64,000 nucleotides of DNA from Nematopogon swammerdamellus (taxonomy: Eukaryota; Arthropoda; Insecta; Lepidoptera; Adelidae): assembly GCA_946902875.1 (NCBI GenBank), contig OX336340.1, positions 19,793,566 through 19,857,565 of the forward strand. The letters run 5' to 3'. The notes beneath the pieces were generated by a model. The model worked only from the letters and a program-made list of their open reading frames with translations, was not told where the DNA came from and did no database searches. Shown piece after piece: positions 10,272-21,900 of the stretch (its first letter is position 1; the number at the start of each line of letters is the position of its first letter). Made by a program: the position numbers and the translations under genes.

Positions 10272-10402
10272 ATGAGAAAAATGTTATGATAGTGATTACT
10301 AAACTTTAGTTAGTGACAACCAAACCGTAGTTCGTAAAGCGTAGCGTAGCTCAGTAAAATTTTACTAAAGTTTAGTAATCACCATCATAACATTTTTCTC
10401 AT
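10272..10402. mobile_element. MITE-like foldback element
   Basis: The arms at 10274-10310 and 10364-10400 are 37 bp each and differ at one position. They start GAGAAAAATGTTATGAT; the flanking AT extends the match by two bases. The 53-bp interior has no ORF. Such short hairpins are typical non-autonomous DNA transposons; the parent family is not identifiable by eye. Confidence 0.75.
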
Positions 10403-12597
10403 CTCGTATTTCAGCACTTGCCCATTCGGGTAAGCACCTAACGTGTCCGACTCGATCACTGGTTGTTGAAAGTTAACTTCATTTACGAATAGTGAGCCTT
10501 TGTTTTACAAGTTCGGACTGTTGAGCGTTGTTGGAGGAAAAGAAGGAATGGGTATAGTTGACCCGATAATTTATACTGCCTTTCGACTGATTTATCACAG
10601 AGGTTGGCTTGGTGAGGTGGTTGTTTTTGTACTGTATGGGGTTGCTGCTTCGCCTGCATACTAATCATTCTAAGTCGGAGACCTTCTTTCGTGGAATCTC
10701 TTTGGTTACCCTTGAATGTCTCCAGACAATCAAGTTTTCCGCGTACTTCTGAACAAGACGGTTTAAAATTCAATTATATTAGAACAGGCGTGCCGTCAAT
10801 AAAAGTAAAAATTAATTTTATGCACATATTGGCTATTTGTACTCAAATCGTTCATGAAAGCTCAAGATGTATGTTCCCAAGATGATGTATTCCTCATTGT
10901 AGTAAATGGAAAGCACTTAGGATTTTTTTTCTTGCCAAACATATAGAACACAAACGCACTTCAGCAGGCAAACAAATAAATAGCGGATGTGGGTCGCATC
11001 GTTCTTGGCGCTATTGTTCGGCTCGATACTCGCCGGACAAAAAATATGATCGAGTGATCATTAGCGTCTCGACTCACGAAATTATGCCATCAAGTGTGTT
11101 TCAGTATAAATAAGTACGTATATTTCCTATACAGCTTTGATGATTTTTTAGGTAAGTAATGTTTTGAATTTATTTTATCGTAATCGGATTGGATGACTGG
11201 ACTCGAGGCCGGAGTCTCAGGTATAGCAAATTTCACCCCAGAGGAGGCACAAATGCGGTTTGTAGGTGAACTAAATATTTTTTTTATGTAATGCGGTATG
11301 TTCGCGCCTTATTTGTTTTTCTTTTTCATATTGTCGGTGCGAATAATACAAATTATCAAATTAGCTGAATTCATACATTTTATTTTAAATTCTACTATCT
11401 ATAAGTTTGAGGTTGCGTATGACGCTAGGTTGTGTATTATTTTTCAGAAAACCTTACCATGAACAAGGTACATTTTCATTTATATGATACTTCAGGTTTA
11501 TGTCGAGGAGTTTTATATCGCCACCATTTATGATTTTTTTTTTGTTAACTTTGTTGAAGCATTAACGTTGCTCGATAGAAATAAATTGCGAAAATCGGAC
11601 TATTTGTTCAGATTATTTCTGTTATTTCTCCTTACTTGTCTGCATTTCAAAGCCAAGAAATACATATGACATTCGCATTCTGCTTAGAATTTTTTTACAT
11701 GATTATTGTTGCAGTTGGACACGGTTCATTAAAAACTACAAAAAAAAAAAAAAATTTTGCTTGTTGAAATTATCGAGTACCCATGTCTATCCCTTTCGTT
11801 ATCTCGCCCACTTTCTATCGCTCTATCATGTCATTATCTATCGTCATACGCAGCCTTAACACTACCTTTAACATAGCATTGGACATTGCTATTTGGGTTG
11901 TCCCGAAAGAAATTTATAGGTTTCCGATAAAAATAAACTTTCCAACTTCAGACTTTTTAATCAGACGGGAGACTGAGTTTATCGAGTGCTCGAGTTCTAA
12001 GAATCATTTCGTCTGAATTCGTCCCGCTCGTTAGAGCTGCTAAAATGTTTGATGCTCTTTCGTAAACTTTGTAATTTTTTTTGTTCAAATCATTGATCAA
12101 AGCTAAAATAAAATTCAAATAAGCGAGCACAGTTTCTGGCTAAAATTACGGTGAACTTCTGATCACTATTTGTGGCATTTCTGATTATTGAGCGTTATTT
12201 TTATATACTGGGGCCATATACATTTATATTCTAATAAATAAAGTGAAAAATCTGTAACTATCTATGCGCTGTCATAGTTCTATGTTCGCTCATAAGTCGA
12301 GAACTACTCAATCTATTCACGTATTGCCTCACTGACGTATGACTAATAAAATAAACTATTGCATGGAATTACTTGAAGAATCAACAGTCACCCCTCTACA
12401 ACACCAATAGGAACAAAACAATGTGGTAAAACAATAAAGTAAGAAATAAAAAAAGAAAGAAAGAAAGAAAAAAGAATGAAAGAAAGAAAACGTTTAAAGA
12501 AAACGCAGCAAAAAAAATGAATTAAGTACTACAATTGATGAAAAGACAAAATGAAAAATGTTTTAGCTGAAAGGGAGCAGACCGTGGTTAGGATTCC
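10403..12597. other. No supported gene
   Basis: AT-rich. A phrase at 11200-11265 (ATTTCACCCCAGAGGAGG context) has a diverged relative near 57840-57900, so a small dispersed repeat is present. A GAAA-rich low-complexity run lies at 12445-12500. Short ORFs here have no motif. Confidence 0.4.
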
Positions 12598-12845
12598 ATG
12601 TAAAACTGTTAGGTCCCTTCCTTAGGTGGTAGGGTTTAACCAGCCCGGGTTGGTATCACCGCACTGAATGAAAGGTCGGTCGAAACGGCTACGTAAATAG
12701 TTCGTATTTTCCGTCCAGTGTGGCCGGCACGACCAACGGGAAGCACTAAAATAGCACCCAGTTCATCAAGGTGTTATGGGCTGACATCACGAATGTTGTA
12801 GGTGATGAAGCCAACCGTGTCAGTTTCCAATAAAAAGAAAATAGC
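12598..12845 (+). mobile_element. 5S-like SINE, 5'-truncated copy
   Basis: It matches the body and tail of the full copy at 38551-38937: TAAAACTGTTAGGTCCCTTC, GGTAGGGTTTAACC, GCACTGAATGAAAGGTCGGT, GCCGGCACGACC, TTATGGGCTGACATCACG, ending CCAACCGTGTCAGTTT and an A-rich tail. The 5S-like head is missing, as expected for reverse transcription that stopped early. Confidence 0.85.
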
Positions 12846-13151
12846 ACGATTTAATTGCGGCTGGTATTAACCCTGCCCCCTTTTAGAGCCGGCGATGACC
12901 CATCGATAAATTTAACTACCTCACTTAACAACCTCAATAAATTTAATAATAAAAAAATTATAATATATGTGAAAATATATATAAAAAAAAAACTGGCAAG
13001 TCATTGAAAAATATTGGCGATTTTTAAAAGAAAACTTACATGAAGGTAGCCAACTAAACATCACGTTTCTACATCTCCGTTCTCAGCCAACGCTTGGCTT
13101 CTGTCATATCTATGTGCCATGCCGGTACGTCGATAGTTCCAGTAGGAGTAC
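12846..13151. other. AT-rich spacer
   Basis: Nothing recognisable; a poly-A/AT run lies at 12945-12990. Confidence 0.4.
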
Positions 13152-13268
13152 CTGCGGACTGTCCATGAGTAGCGGCGCGGTGAGGTCCGCCTGCTCCTCC
13201 TCGTTCTCCGGGAAGATGGGGCTGTCGTTCAGCACTGTGGTCAGCATGTTCACCGTCGACACTGTCAC
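13152..13268 (-). CDS. Internal coding exon of an unidentified host gene
   Basis: On the minus strand an acceptor TTCTTCCGACAG is followed by exactly 39 codons and a CAG/GTACTC donor, with phase 0 at both ends. The peptide begins VTVSTVNMLTTVLNDSPIFP, continues with an acidic run NEEEQADLT and ends APLLMDSPQ. The segment is GC-rich and sharply bounded in AT-rich DNA, as insect exons often are, and codon third positions are mostly G or C. I do not recognise the protein. The flanking repeats show it sits in large introns. It shares its strand with the coding exon at 55.75-55.99 kb, but a link is unproven. Confidence 0.55.
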
Positions 13269-13385
13269 CTGTCGGAAGAATAATTCTTAATGTACAATGT
13301 TGTGTACATTGGATTGTACACAACATTGGCACATGTTGCTTGGATAACAAGCATTAAAAAAATTAAATTACACATTAAAAAAAAA

Positions 13386-13530
13386 CCCCGGCCCGTTAAA
13401 AAGTCAAGAATAATTTCCGTTTAGTTACAGGCGTCGGGGGACCGATATGTAAATTACTTGAAATTTCATTGCTTAGCGGTTCCCCGACGCCTTTAAGTAA
13501 ATAAACGGAAATGATTTTTTTACTTTTTTT
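13386..13530. mobile_element. MITE with GGCGTCGGGGG-type inverted ends
   Basis: The left end reads GTTAAAAAGTCAAGAATAAT, TTCCGTTTAGTTAC, AGGCGTCGGGG. The right end is the inverse: CCCCGACGCCTTTAAGTAAA, TAAACGGAAATGAT. It is a homologue of the element at 62385-62557. A degraded retroposon fragment with TTTGCGTCGG (same as 31505 and 35215) follows at 13545-13590. Confidence 0.8.
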
Positions 13531-13599
13531 TGTTTTTACACTCAGACGTAGGCGTCAAATTTATAACGCTCCTCCGTTTGCGTCGGTGGTTAAAAAGAA

Positions 13600-14061
13600 T
13601 CTCATTTAGGCGGCGTCGTCGACCAGAAACACTGATTCCCTCTAAAGGGCATCTAATATGAAATGTATTGATCATTTTGTATTATATTTTTAACCTGTCG
13701 ATTTATTATGTGAGAAAGTAGTGTATTCGCCATATGAACAATAACTACGGATCACTGAAATGTATCCCAAAACTGGGTCGTCCCTACGCTTGATCCTTGA
13801 GGCACACCTTGTAGTTTCTGTGTTTTTAATAGATTTTCGTCTTATATATTTATTATACAATTTACGTTTACAGTGACATTATTTACTTTAAACAGGTTTT
13901 TATTTAATTTGCATTCGTTCATTAGTTTTATTTTTCATCGCGTCATTTAAAACTGTCCTGTGAAGAGAATGTAGGCAATGTGTAATTCTCAGTAATCACA
14001 CTATTACATCAGTTGGATACTAAGGGAAATAGTGGAAGCCTAACTTGAGCAAAGAGCTTTA
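13600..14061. other. No supported gene; left flank of the Harbinger element
   Basis: AT-rich sequence without recognisable repeats. It ends in TTTA, which is repeated after the transposon. Confidence 0.4.
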
Positions 14062-14083
14062 GCGGGGTTTTCACGATAGGAGT

Positions 14084-14226
14084 ACACTCGGACCGAGTGC
14101 GCTCGGACGACTACTCGGACGCTACTCGTAGCGTGTAAACAGGTGATCCGAGCGCACTCGGATGACAACGTCCGAGCAGAGTGGACTCGGACGGTGTTCT
14201 ATTCATACGAGCTGACTCGGACCGTT
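14084..14226. promoter_or_regulatory. Subterminal cluster of ACTCGGAC motifs
   Basis: At least seven ACTCGGAC/GTCCGAG-type octamers in both orientations occur between the left TIR and the MADF start codon. Three or four relatives (CTCGGAAG, ATCCGAGG, ACTCGGTCCGAG) lie inside the right end at 17235-17330. Subterminal arrays like this commonly bind the transposase or its partner; here that is inference. Confidence 0.55.
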
Positions 14227-14239
14227 TGGCATTTTAAAA

Positions 14240-16492
14240 ATGGCGTCAAATGAAAATTCACGAGCGCCGAGATTGAAAAGAAAGTGGACTGAACGTGAGA
14301 CGCTTCAGTTTGTGGAGTTGTATGAAGCAGAAGAAGTTCTGTGGAATGTAAGACTCAATACTTACAAAAACAAAGACGCAAGAAATGCTGCATTACGACG
14401 TATAATTACAAACTTGACTATGGATGGTCTGACTGTTCAAGATATCAACACTAAAATCAACAACATACGTAGCACGTATTCTCAAGAAAAGCTCAAGATT
14501 AAAAATTCACTAGGGACTGGATCCGGGGCTGACGATCAGTACATACCATCTGTGCCGTGGTTTGAGATAGCGGACAGATTTTTATCTGGAATTATCAAAA
14601 GCAGGAAAACATTCAATAATTTGGTGAGTCCTACTTTTTACTAGGTACTTTATTATTATTATAATTTTTTATTATTATTTGTTAATGAACTAGTAGCTTA
14701 ATTTGCTTATGTGTTCATGTCTATGATGATCACTGGTGTTGCTATTTGTTATATTTCTTCGATTTTTAAATACTTGTCAAGCCTTTACCTTTACCTGTAT
14801 GCTATTACCTTTCGCTGTATGTATGACATGACGATATATGGAGCCTTGTAGTCCTACCTATGCGGCCAGCCGCGCCACGCAACCGCAATCCGGCAGCTGG
14901 ACACGGTCGCGCTACAGAATGGTATGGCCGCGTGCTATATCTATAATATACTATAATATTATAAAGAGGTAGGTATTTGTTTGTAGAGGGTGAAACATTA
15001 ATAAAACAGCAAGTTTTATTTATATTATCGGTTTATTGTTTAATACTGTTTTATTTATTATACTTGGTACATAGCAATACAAATATCATTACCCGACTAA
15101 AATATATATTATGTTATATTATGAGGATATATCATGTCATTTTGCCATGGGACGGCACCATCTCCCATAAAATAATTCTTATAGTTGGTTCTTCTTTGTT
15201 CTGCTAACTGAGAATAATGATTACTGCCCTGATGCACCAGATCTGCAATATAAATGGACCTGGGCTCTTGCCTCCATGCACCAGGTCTATCGTCCGTGTC
15301 CATGGTTCCGATAGGTGCGTAGGACCGCAAAGCCGTCTTTATTAACCAATTATGTAGTACACAGGTTGCCTTCACAATTTTGTCCACTTTATCCGGACAT
15401 ACATATATCGGAGTACGATAAATTCTAAATTTTGATACCATAACACCGAAGGCATTCTCCACAATTCTTCTAGCCCGAGAAAGGCGGTAATTAAAAATTT
15501 TTTCATCGACCGTCAAATGCATTCTACGTGAATAGGGTTTCATTAAATAACATTTTAAAGGAAATGCTTCATCTCCTAACATGACACCCCAAGAAGGATA
15601 GTTCAGTGTCCCATTTTCCAATTTCTTTTTCAGTATCGAGTTACTAAATATTAAGGCGTCGTTCATTCTACCTTGGCTACCCACATCAATATATGTGAAA
15701 CAGTAGTTACTATCCACAAGTGCTAGAAGAACAGTGCTATAGTATGATTTATAGTTATAATAATCACTTCCACTATGTTCTGGTTTTTGTACGTTTACGT
15801 GCTTTCCGTCCAGTGCACCACAACATCCAGGAAAGTTCCAACGGTTCTCATATCCTCTTGATATAGAAGCCCATTCTTCATATGTTTTCGGGACCTGAAA
15901 ATCGTAAAATAAAACCACCATTAGCATAATATTATTTTTGTTGCAGGTTCAATCAGATGAAGAGATAAGTATACCAGCCTGCCCTTCACCACAATCACAA
16001 GCCATCCCTTCACCACCTGTACCAGCCAGTTCTTCAGAACCTGTACCATCCAGCTCTTCACAACATGTACTAGCCAGCCCTTCATCACATGTACCAGCCA
16101 GCCCTTCACTGGATATACCAGTCCACTCATTGCCTAATAGTGACCACTTTGCTGTGCCTTCGCATTCAAACAGAAAACGAATAAAAAGAACATTGCCTCA
16201 TCATATAGATAAATCCATTGAGACACTTGAGTCAATAAAAAATCAAGTACTAAGTAAAAGAGAAAGAGAAGATGAGTTCGATTATTTTGGTAAAAATATC
16301 GCAAGCCAACTGCGACAACTTCCCATTAACGATGCTCTCGATGTTCAAGGCGACATTTTAAATTTACTGAGAATGAAAAGGCAATTAGTCCAGCAGACAG
16401 GATCTTCCAGCAATTCACCACAGTGTGATGAATACTATATTGAAATACCAGATAATAATATAGGTAAATTTTTTGAAATAAACACTGTCTGA
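14240..16492 (+). CDS. MADF-domain protein of the Harbinger element (two exons)
   Basis: Exons are 14240-14623 and 15947-16492. The donor is TTG/GTGAGT and the acceptor TTTTGTTGCAG, both phase 0, giving 309 residues. Residues ~12-95 form a MADF (Myb/SANT-like) DNA-binding domain: KRKWTERETLQFVELYEAEE, LWN, YKNKDARNAALRRI and KINNIRSTYSQEKLK. WFEIADRFL closes the exon. Exon 2 holds a Pro/Ser-rich linker with repeated PVPASS-type motifs, then RKRIKR (a likely nuclear signal) and a helical C-terminus. PIF/Harbinger elements need such a partner to take the transposase into the nucleus and to DNA. The 1.3-kb intron contains most of the transposase's last exon on the other strand. The ATG follows an A-rich context just inside the left end. 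Confidence 0.85.
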
Positions 16493-17202
16493 AAATGTAG
16501 TTCACGGAAACGATCTATTAGAAGATGCTATCAGAAATATCCCTGGTTTTAGTGATATGCCAGAGGAATGAACAATTTATGTATTTAAGGCTAATTAAAA
16601 CTAAGGCTGATTACGCGAGCGAAATGAAAGTGGAGCGCGCTGCGCTGCGGTGGTGCTATGGTGCGGAGCGCGACGCGCGCGGCCGGGGAGGTGCCGCCGT
16701 TACTCAATAAAAGCAATAATAAAGTAATAAGTATTTTTATTGTACTGACCTGTATAAATTCTTCTAGTGCTTCATAAATAGCATCCAATACTGATGATAG
16801 AAACTGGGATATAGTGCATTTCGGCACTCGAAAGTTACTCTCTAAACTGCGGAAACAGTCACCAGTTGCTAGATATCGCATAACTATTTCAAGTTTAACT
16901 CTAGCAGGTAGAGCTTGCCTCATGAGAGTATCTGCTTTTTGTATTTTTGGTGCAACTCTTTCTAAGAGAAACTCAAATTGTACACTGTTTAACCGTAGAT
17001 GATTTTTATACGTGTCCTCATCTTCAGCTCTTACTTCGCGAAGAAAGTTATTAGATGCACCCTGTTGGTCACGCCTTAGAATCCATCCGCGAGTCCAAAT
17101 TTTTCTTTTGCGTTTTTGTTTGTCTTTCTTTTGTTCTTTTAATTCAACAATTAGCATATCTGCCACCGTTTCTATGCCTCGCAGCAGCAAATCGGTCGTC
17201 AT
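15109..17202 (-). CDS. Harbinger DDE transposase, HARBI1-like (two exons)
   Basis: Exons are 17202-16750 and 15894-15109 on the minus strand; the donor is CAG/GTCAGT and the acceptor GATTTTCAG, phase 0, giving about 412 residues, normal for the family. The frame is open to 17226, but the first ATG is at 17202. Residues 30-150 hold the helical N-terminal region (RVKLEIVMRYLATGDCFRSL, FRVPKCTISQFL). Exon 2 is the DDE_Tnp_4 catalytic domain: GALDGKHV (Asp ~180), GDEAFPL (Asp ~259) and RARRIVENAFG (Glu ~297) supply the three acidic residues. It cuts and joins element ends at TWA targets. The intron (15895-16749) contains the entire last exon of the MADF gene in antisense. Confidence 0.9.
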
Positions 17203-17348
17203 GATGACGCGATTGAATTGAAACAAATGCTACTCGGAAGCTGTTGAACTCGTAACGTGTATACGACAATCCGAGGATACTCCTATACGAGCTACTCGTA
17301 CAAGCGCACTCGGTCCGAGAGCACTCCTATCGTGAAAACCCCGCTTTA

Positions 17349-17820
17349 AGAGTTCACTCACGGTCTCACTTTTCGCCGCTTACTTTGTCTTCGGAGATAA
17401 TTTCAAAGCTCACTGCGAGCGCATTTACCGGAAACTTTGACCAACTTTGTTTTGTTTTCAAAGCTAAAAGTGAGGGTAGACTGAAAGAAGTTATGTGTAA
17501 ACGAAGACGTCTGAAGTTGCAAACAAACGAACACTTTTGTTGACAACTGACTAGGGCACAGATAAAAGCCTGGCGGTCTCGGGAAGGCATTAAGTGAGAC
17601 GTGACGCAAAAGTAACTGTGAAGAAGGATGGGATGACTGAGAAAGATATACGAGTTAAGAGCACGCCGGACATCTGCGCTTTCTCGAAACAAATAGCCGG
17701 CTCCCACACTGACGTAATCGAATGATCATTTCTACACAATTTAGCATAGCGTAAAGAATTTAAATCGTATCACTTGTCCATTTTGCTTGTATGTATGTAC
17801 TATGTCTGATTATTATTGTT
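17349..17820. other. No supported gene
   Basis: Right flank of the transposon. Short ORFs in several frames show no motif. Confidence 0.4.
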
Positions 17821-17823
17821 GTT

Positions 17824-18198
17824 GTATGTAGGCCAGTATGGGTGGCTAAGTCAGAGGGGCCAGAGCGCATACTCCGACCAGCCAATATCACCTCCTAAAA
17901 GATAGGTGCCATACCGGGGACTTCCCTTTGGACTGCTGGCTGTACGGGCCTAGAGCTTCTGTCATGAATTGTTTAGGCAGTGGGGCTGCTATGCGGGTTA
18001 TGCGGCTATCTTACATCCAGTAAGGGACAAAGGAAGAAACAGTTCTACACCGGTTCTGAACGGTAAAGCAGCAGGTGTAGTTACGCACGTACATTTTTCC
18101 GTGAGATAAAACTTAGCGATGCACGCCGAACTGCTTCGAACCTCGGACCTCTCGCAAGAGAACCCGACGTCCAGACCACTCGACCAACTGCCGCTTAA
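17824..18198 (-). mobile_element. tRNA-derived SINE (family B), diverged copy
   Basis: Read on the minus strand, it starts with a tRNA-like head (GTTGGTCGAGTGGTC as A box, GAGGTTCGAAGC as B box) and ends in a body shared with 47904-48322 (CCAATATCACCT, GGTGCCATACCGGGGACTTC). The central part is partly deleted. Confidence 0.8.
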
Positions 18199-18825
18199 AA
18201 AATATCATCCACTTTCGCTTAATTACGAAAAGAAAACTCATAAGAAATAACAAGGCTCGTCATATAATGTATTTCACCCAACAAAGAAGATCTAATACTG
18301 AACTAACGAGACGCAGGTCGCCCATGAAATACAGGAACGTACATTTTGTGTACTCCATCTATTTCAGTCGGTCAGTAAACTGCAAAAGTAGTAGTAAAAC
18401 CTAACCATCATGCCACGAGCACTCTGCTCATGAGCATGGGCCATACGTTTAACGACAGTAAGTAGAGACGGTAAATCTTTTACGAAGGAAATAATAAGGA
18501 AAGTTAATTGAAAAATCTGTAGTCTGGCTGCGGGTCTATTCGAATCCATTTTAAACCATTTTAGATCAACTTCCCTTGTATTTCGTAGTCGGGTTTTATA
18601 AACATTTTATTTAATTCCTTTTAGTTCTAAAACCATAAAGTGTGCTATATCTTTGAAATCGCCTTTTCAAGCGAATTTGAATTTGAACAACTGGCGCCCG
18701 CCATTTAGGATTTTTCATTAAAAAAAATCTAATACCCTATGGCTAGCCATTCAGGTAAATTTACTTTGTACTAAGTTTTGAAGTATGGGTAGAGCATAGA
18801 ATAATATTCTAAGAGGCAGAGAGAG
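18199..18825. other. No supported gene
   Basis: Unremarkable AT-rich sequence. A GA-rich run at 18815-18830 borders a LINE fragment. Confidence 0.4.
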
Positions 18826-18905
18826 AGAGAGTGAGCATTCCAGAGTTTACTAGTTCTGTGGAGGGAGAGATCTGCAGAACCGATTGGTACGCATGTAAAG
18901 TAAAG
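18826..18905 (-). pseudogene. LINE 3'-end fragment, antisense to the neighbouring LINE
   Basis: The reverse complement reads CGTACCAATCGGTTCTGCAG and CCAGAGTTT in reverse, matching 22270-22325 of the LINE ORF (the NRFCRSFLHRTGKLWNAL region) with several changes. It lies just outside the LINE 5' region. Confidence 0.7.
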
Positions 18906-18929
18906 GGGGTAAAGTTGTTCGCGTCCGTG

Positions 18930-21900
18930 ACACCTTAAGGTCCTCAAGTCACACGTGCCTCCTGGGTGGTGCCAAATGAACAGCAAACAGCGTGTGGTAG
19001 ATCTTCGGATCGCCTGGGTCCGCCACCACACCCCGGGAAACAATTACACCGCCATAATAGTTCGCAGTGTTCCGGTGTACTTCCCGGGGACCCAGTAGCA
19101 GGTGGGGCTGGTCACGACAAGGAGCGGGCCAGCGGATCTAAAGCGGATTCGCTGTTCGGGAGTGATGCATCGACACGGTTGCCAGGGAGACCCGGTTAAA
19201 CGGTTATTCCGCTGGCCGCCCGCCGGGTAGTATAGGGGCCCAATCGCGTCTAACCAACGCGAGAGGCTGCCCTGGTCAACCGGCGCATAATCCCGGAGTG
19301 GTCCGTCGTGCCGGATGGTGACCGGAGTAGGGGTCCCGGCGGCCACTTCCGGGGGGGACCGGGGGCCCTTCCGTCTTCCGTGTCGGTGCGCCACGAACCT
19401 GAGCAGATAGCGATGAAGCTAGGAGCTGCGCTTTACCCGTAAATTGTCGTGACCGCCCTTCAAGCCTACCTCTCCCCCTCTAAAAAACTATGGCAGCGCA
19501 AAGGAAAGTGAAAAAACGTTGTACAGCGGTGCACACCCCCACCTATTTTAGCGTTGACATGACCAACGTGCGGGGGTTGCACTCCAACTTGAATGCCGTC
19601 CACCATCACCTGGAGACGGCGAAGCCGGCTTTACTCTTCCTGACAGAAACGCAAATATCCTGCCCTGCCGACACTACTTACTTGCATTACCCCGGCTACA
19701 CCCTGGAAGAAGCCTTCCGACCTCGGGCCGGGGTTTGCATGTTCGCTAGGGCGGATATTTGCTGTCGTCGCCTGCGCTGCCTGGAGGATCCCGAACTATC
19801 TATTCTGTGGGTTCATGTGGATTTGGGGACGGAATCGCGTGTGTACGCCTGTATCTACAGGTCGCACTCAGGCGACGCCGGGACAGCTCGATTATTCGAG
19901 CACTTGAGTAGAGCGGCAGATGAAGTGCAAGAGCGGTTTCCCTCCGCGGATATGGTTCTGCTTGGAGATTTTAATGCCCACCACGAGGTGTGGCTGGGCT
20001 CCGGGAGAACTGACTTCGCGGGGAGAGCCGCCTACGACTTCGCCCTGACGCATGACCTGTCTCAACTGGTAGATCAACCTACCAGAGTGCCAGATATAGA
20101 CGGTCATGTACCCTCTCTGCTGGATCTTCTGCTGACGACGAACCCTGCTGGATACAAAGTCACAGTGAGCGCTCCTCTTGGCTCCTCTGACCACTGTCTA
20201 GTGGGGTCCACGGTGCCATTTTCGCCTCCTCAGTCCCGTACTGGAGGAATGCGTCGAATTTGGCACTACGCCTCAGCAGATTGGGATGGTATGCGAGAAT
20301 ACCTCGCATCCTACCCATGGAGAGAGCTATGCTTCAGTTCGGATGATCCGTCGGAATGCGCCAATGCCGTAGCCGAGGTGGTTCTGGGGGGTATGGAGAT
20401 GTTTATTCCCAGCGCCCTCGTCCGCCTCGGTGGTAAAAGCCAGCCCTGGTACAGCCGCGACTGTGCTGAAGCTGTCGCAGCTAATGGCGCAGCTTATCGT
20501 GCATGGTCGTGCGCTCGTGCCAGACGCGATCCAAATGTATCCGAACTGAAGAAAGAATACAACCGCCTCTCCAGATCCTGCAAGAGGGCTATTGCCAGGG
20601 CCAAATTCGAGCATATCGGCAGAGTTGGTGATAGGCTGAACCAGCACCCAACTGGGAGCCGTGAGTTTTGGTCTCTCGCCAAATCTGTCGAATCGAATTT
20701 TTGCCGCTCCTCACTTCCACCACTGCAGTGTCCTGGGGGCTCACTTGCCCACTCCGCAAAGGAGAAAGCCGATTTATTGGTGTCTCTCTTTGCGGGGAAC
20801 TCCAACCTGGACGATGGGGGTGCCATCCCTCCATCCATAACTAGGTGTGAGAACTCTATGCCGGAAGTACAGTTCCGACAACGAACTGTGCGGGCGGAGC
20901 TTCTCTCCCTAGACACCAGGAAGGCGAGTGGGCCGGATAGGATTCCTGCATTGGTGCTGAAACGGTGTGCTCCCGAGCTGGCTCCAGTGCTAACGCGCCT
21001 TTTCCGCCTCTCTTACTCTGCTTCCCGTGTGCCGGCAGCCTGGAAATCTGCATTTGTTCAAGCGGTCCCCAAAAAGGGCGACCGCTCAAACCCTTCGAAC
21101 TACCGACCTATAGCGATTACCTCCCTACTCTGCAAGGTGATGGAGCGTATTATCAACGCCCAGCTCATGGCGTACCTGGAGACAAATAACCTCATCAGCG
21201 ATCGGCAATATGGCTTTCGGCCAAACCGATCTACTGGTGATCTCCTAGCGTACGTCACTCACCTTTGGGGGGAATCGCTTGAAGGACATGGTGAATCCTT
21301 GGCAATTGGCCTCGATATTGCCAAGGCATTCGATAGGGTTTGGCACAAATCGCTCCTGGGCAAGCTTCCGGCGTACGGACTTCCTTCTGGCCTCTGCGAC
21401 TGGGTCGCCGACTTCCTACATGGGCGTAGCATTCAGGTCCTAGTGGACGGTTGCTCGTCGGACGCCATGTCAGTGAATGCCGGCGTACCGCAGGGATCTG
21501 TGCTGTCACCCACACTGTTTCTTCTGCATATCAATGACATGCTGCCACTCGGCAACATACATTGTTATGCGGATGACAGTACAGCACACGGATCCTATAC
21601 CAGTCACCCTTCAGCCAGACGAGAAGTTGTGGATGAAAAGAGGCGAAGACTTGTGTCTGAACTCGAACAAACGCTTCGGTCTATTTCCGAATGGGGCCGT
21701 AGCAATTTGGTCGAGTTCAACGCTTCAAAAACACAAGTTTGCGCGTTCAGTGCGAAGAGGGCGGCGTTCACACCAGCTCCTTCCTTCCAAGGCACGTCGC
21801 TTAAATTAAGCGACCACCTCGGGGTCCTCGGAGTCGAACTGTCGCACGACCTAAATTACCGGCGCCATATCGAGGGCAAGGCCAAGCTGGCCTCAAAAAA

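Larger units (their letters stand above)
14062..17345. mobile_element. PIF/Harbinger DNA transposon, apparently complete
   Basis: The terminal inverted repeats are ~42 bp with two mismatches, starting GCGGGGTTTTCACGATAGGA. TTA (or TTTA) flanks both ends, the 3-bp TWA target duplication expected of this superfamily. Inside are the two genes typical of it: a DNA-binding protein (here MADF, plus strand) and a DDE transposase (minus strand), both with uninterrupted exons and good splice sites. A GC-rich 100-bp patch at 16610-16710 sits in the transposase intron and may be a later insertion. The intactness suggests a young, possibly mobile copy. Confidence 0.9.

Noticed and set aside
19892..21809. 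Additional ORFs inside the LINE, both strands
   Set aside because: They are shadows of the 988-codon reverse transcriptase ORF in GC-rich sequence.
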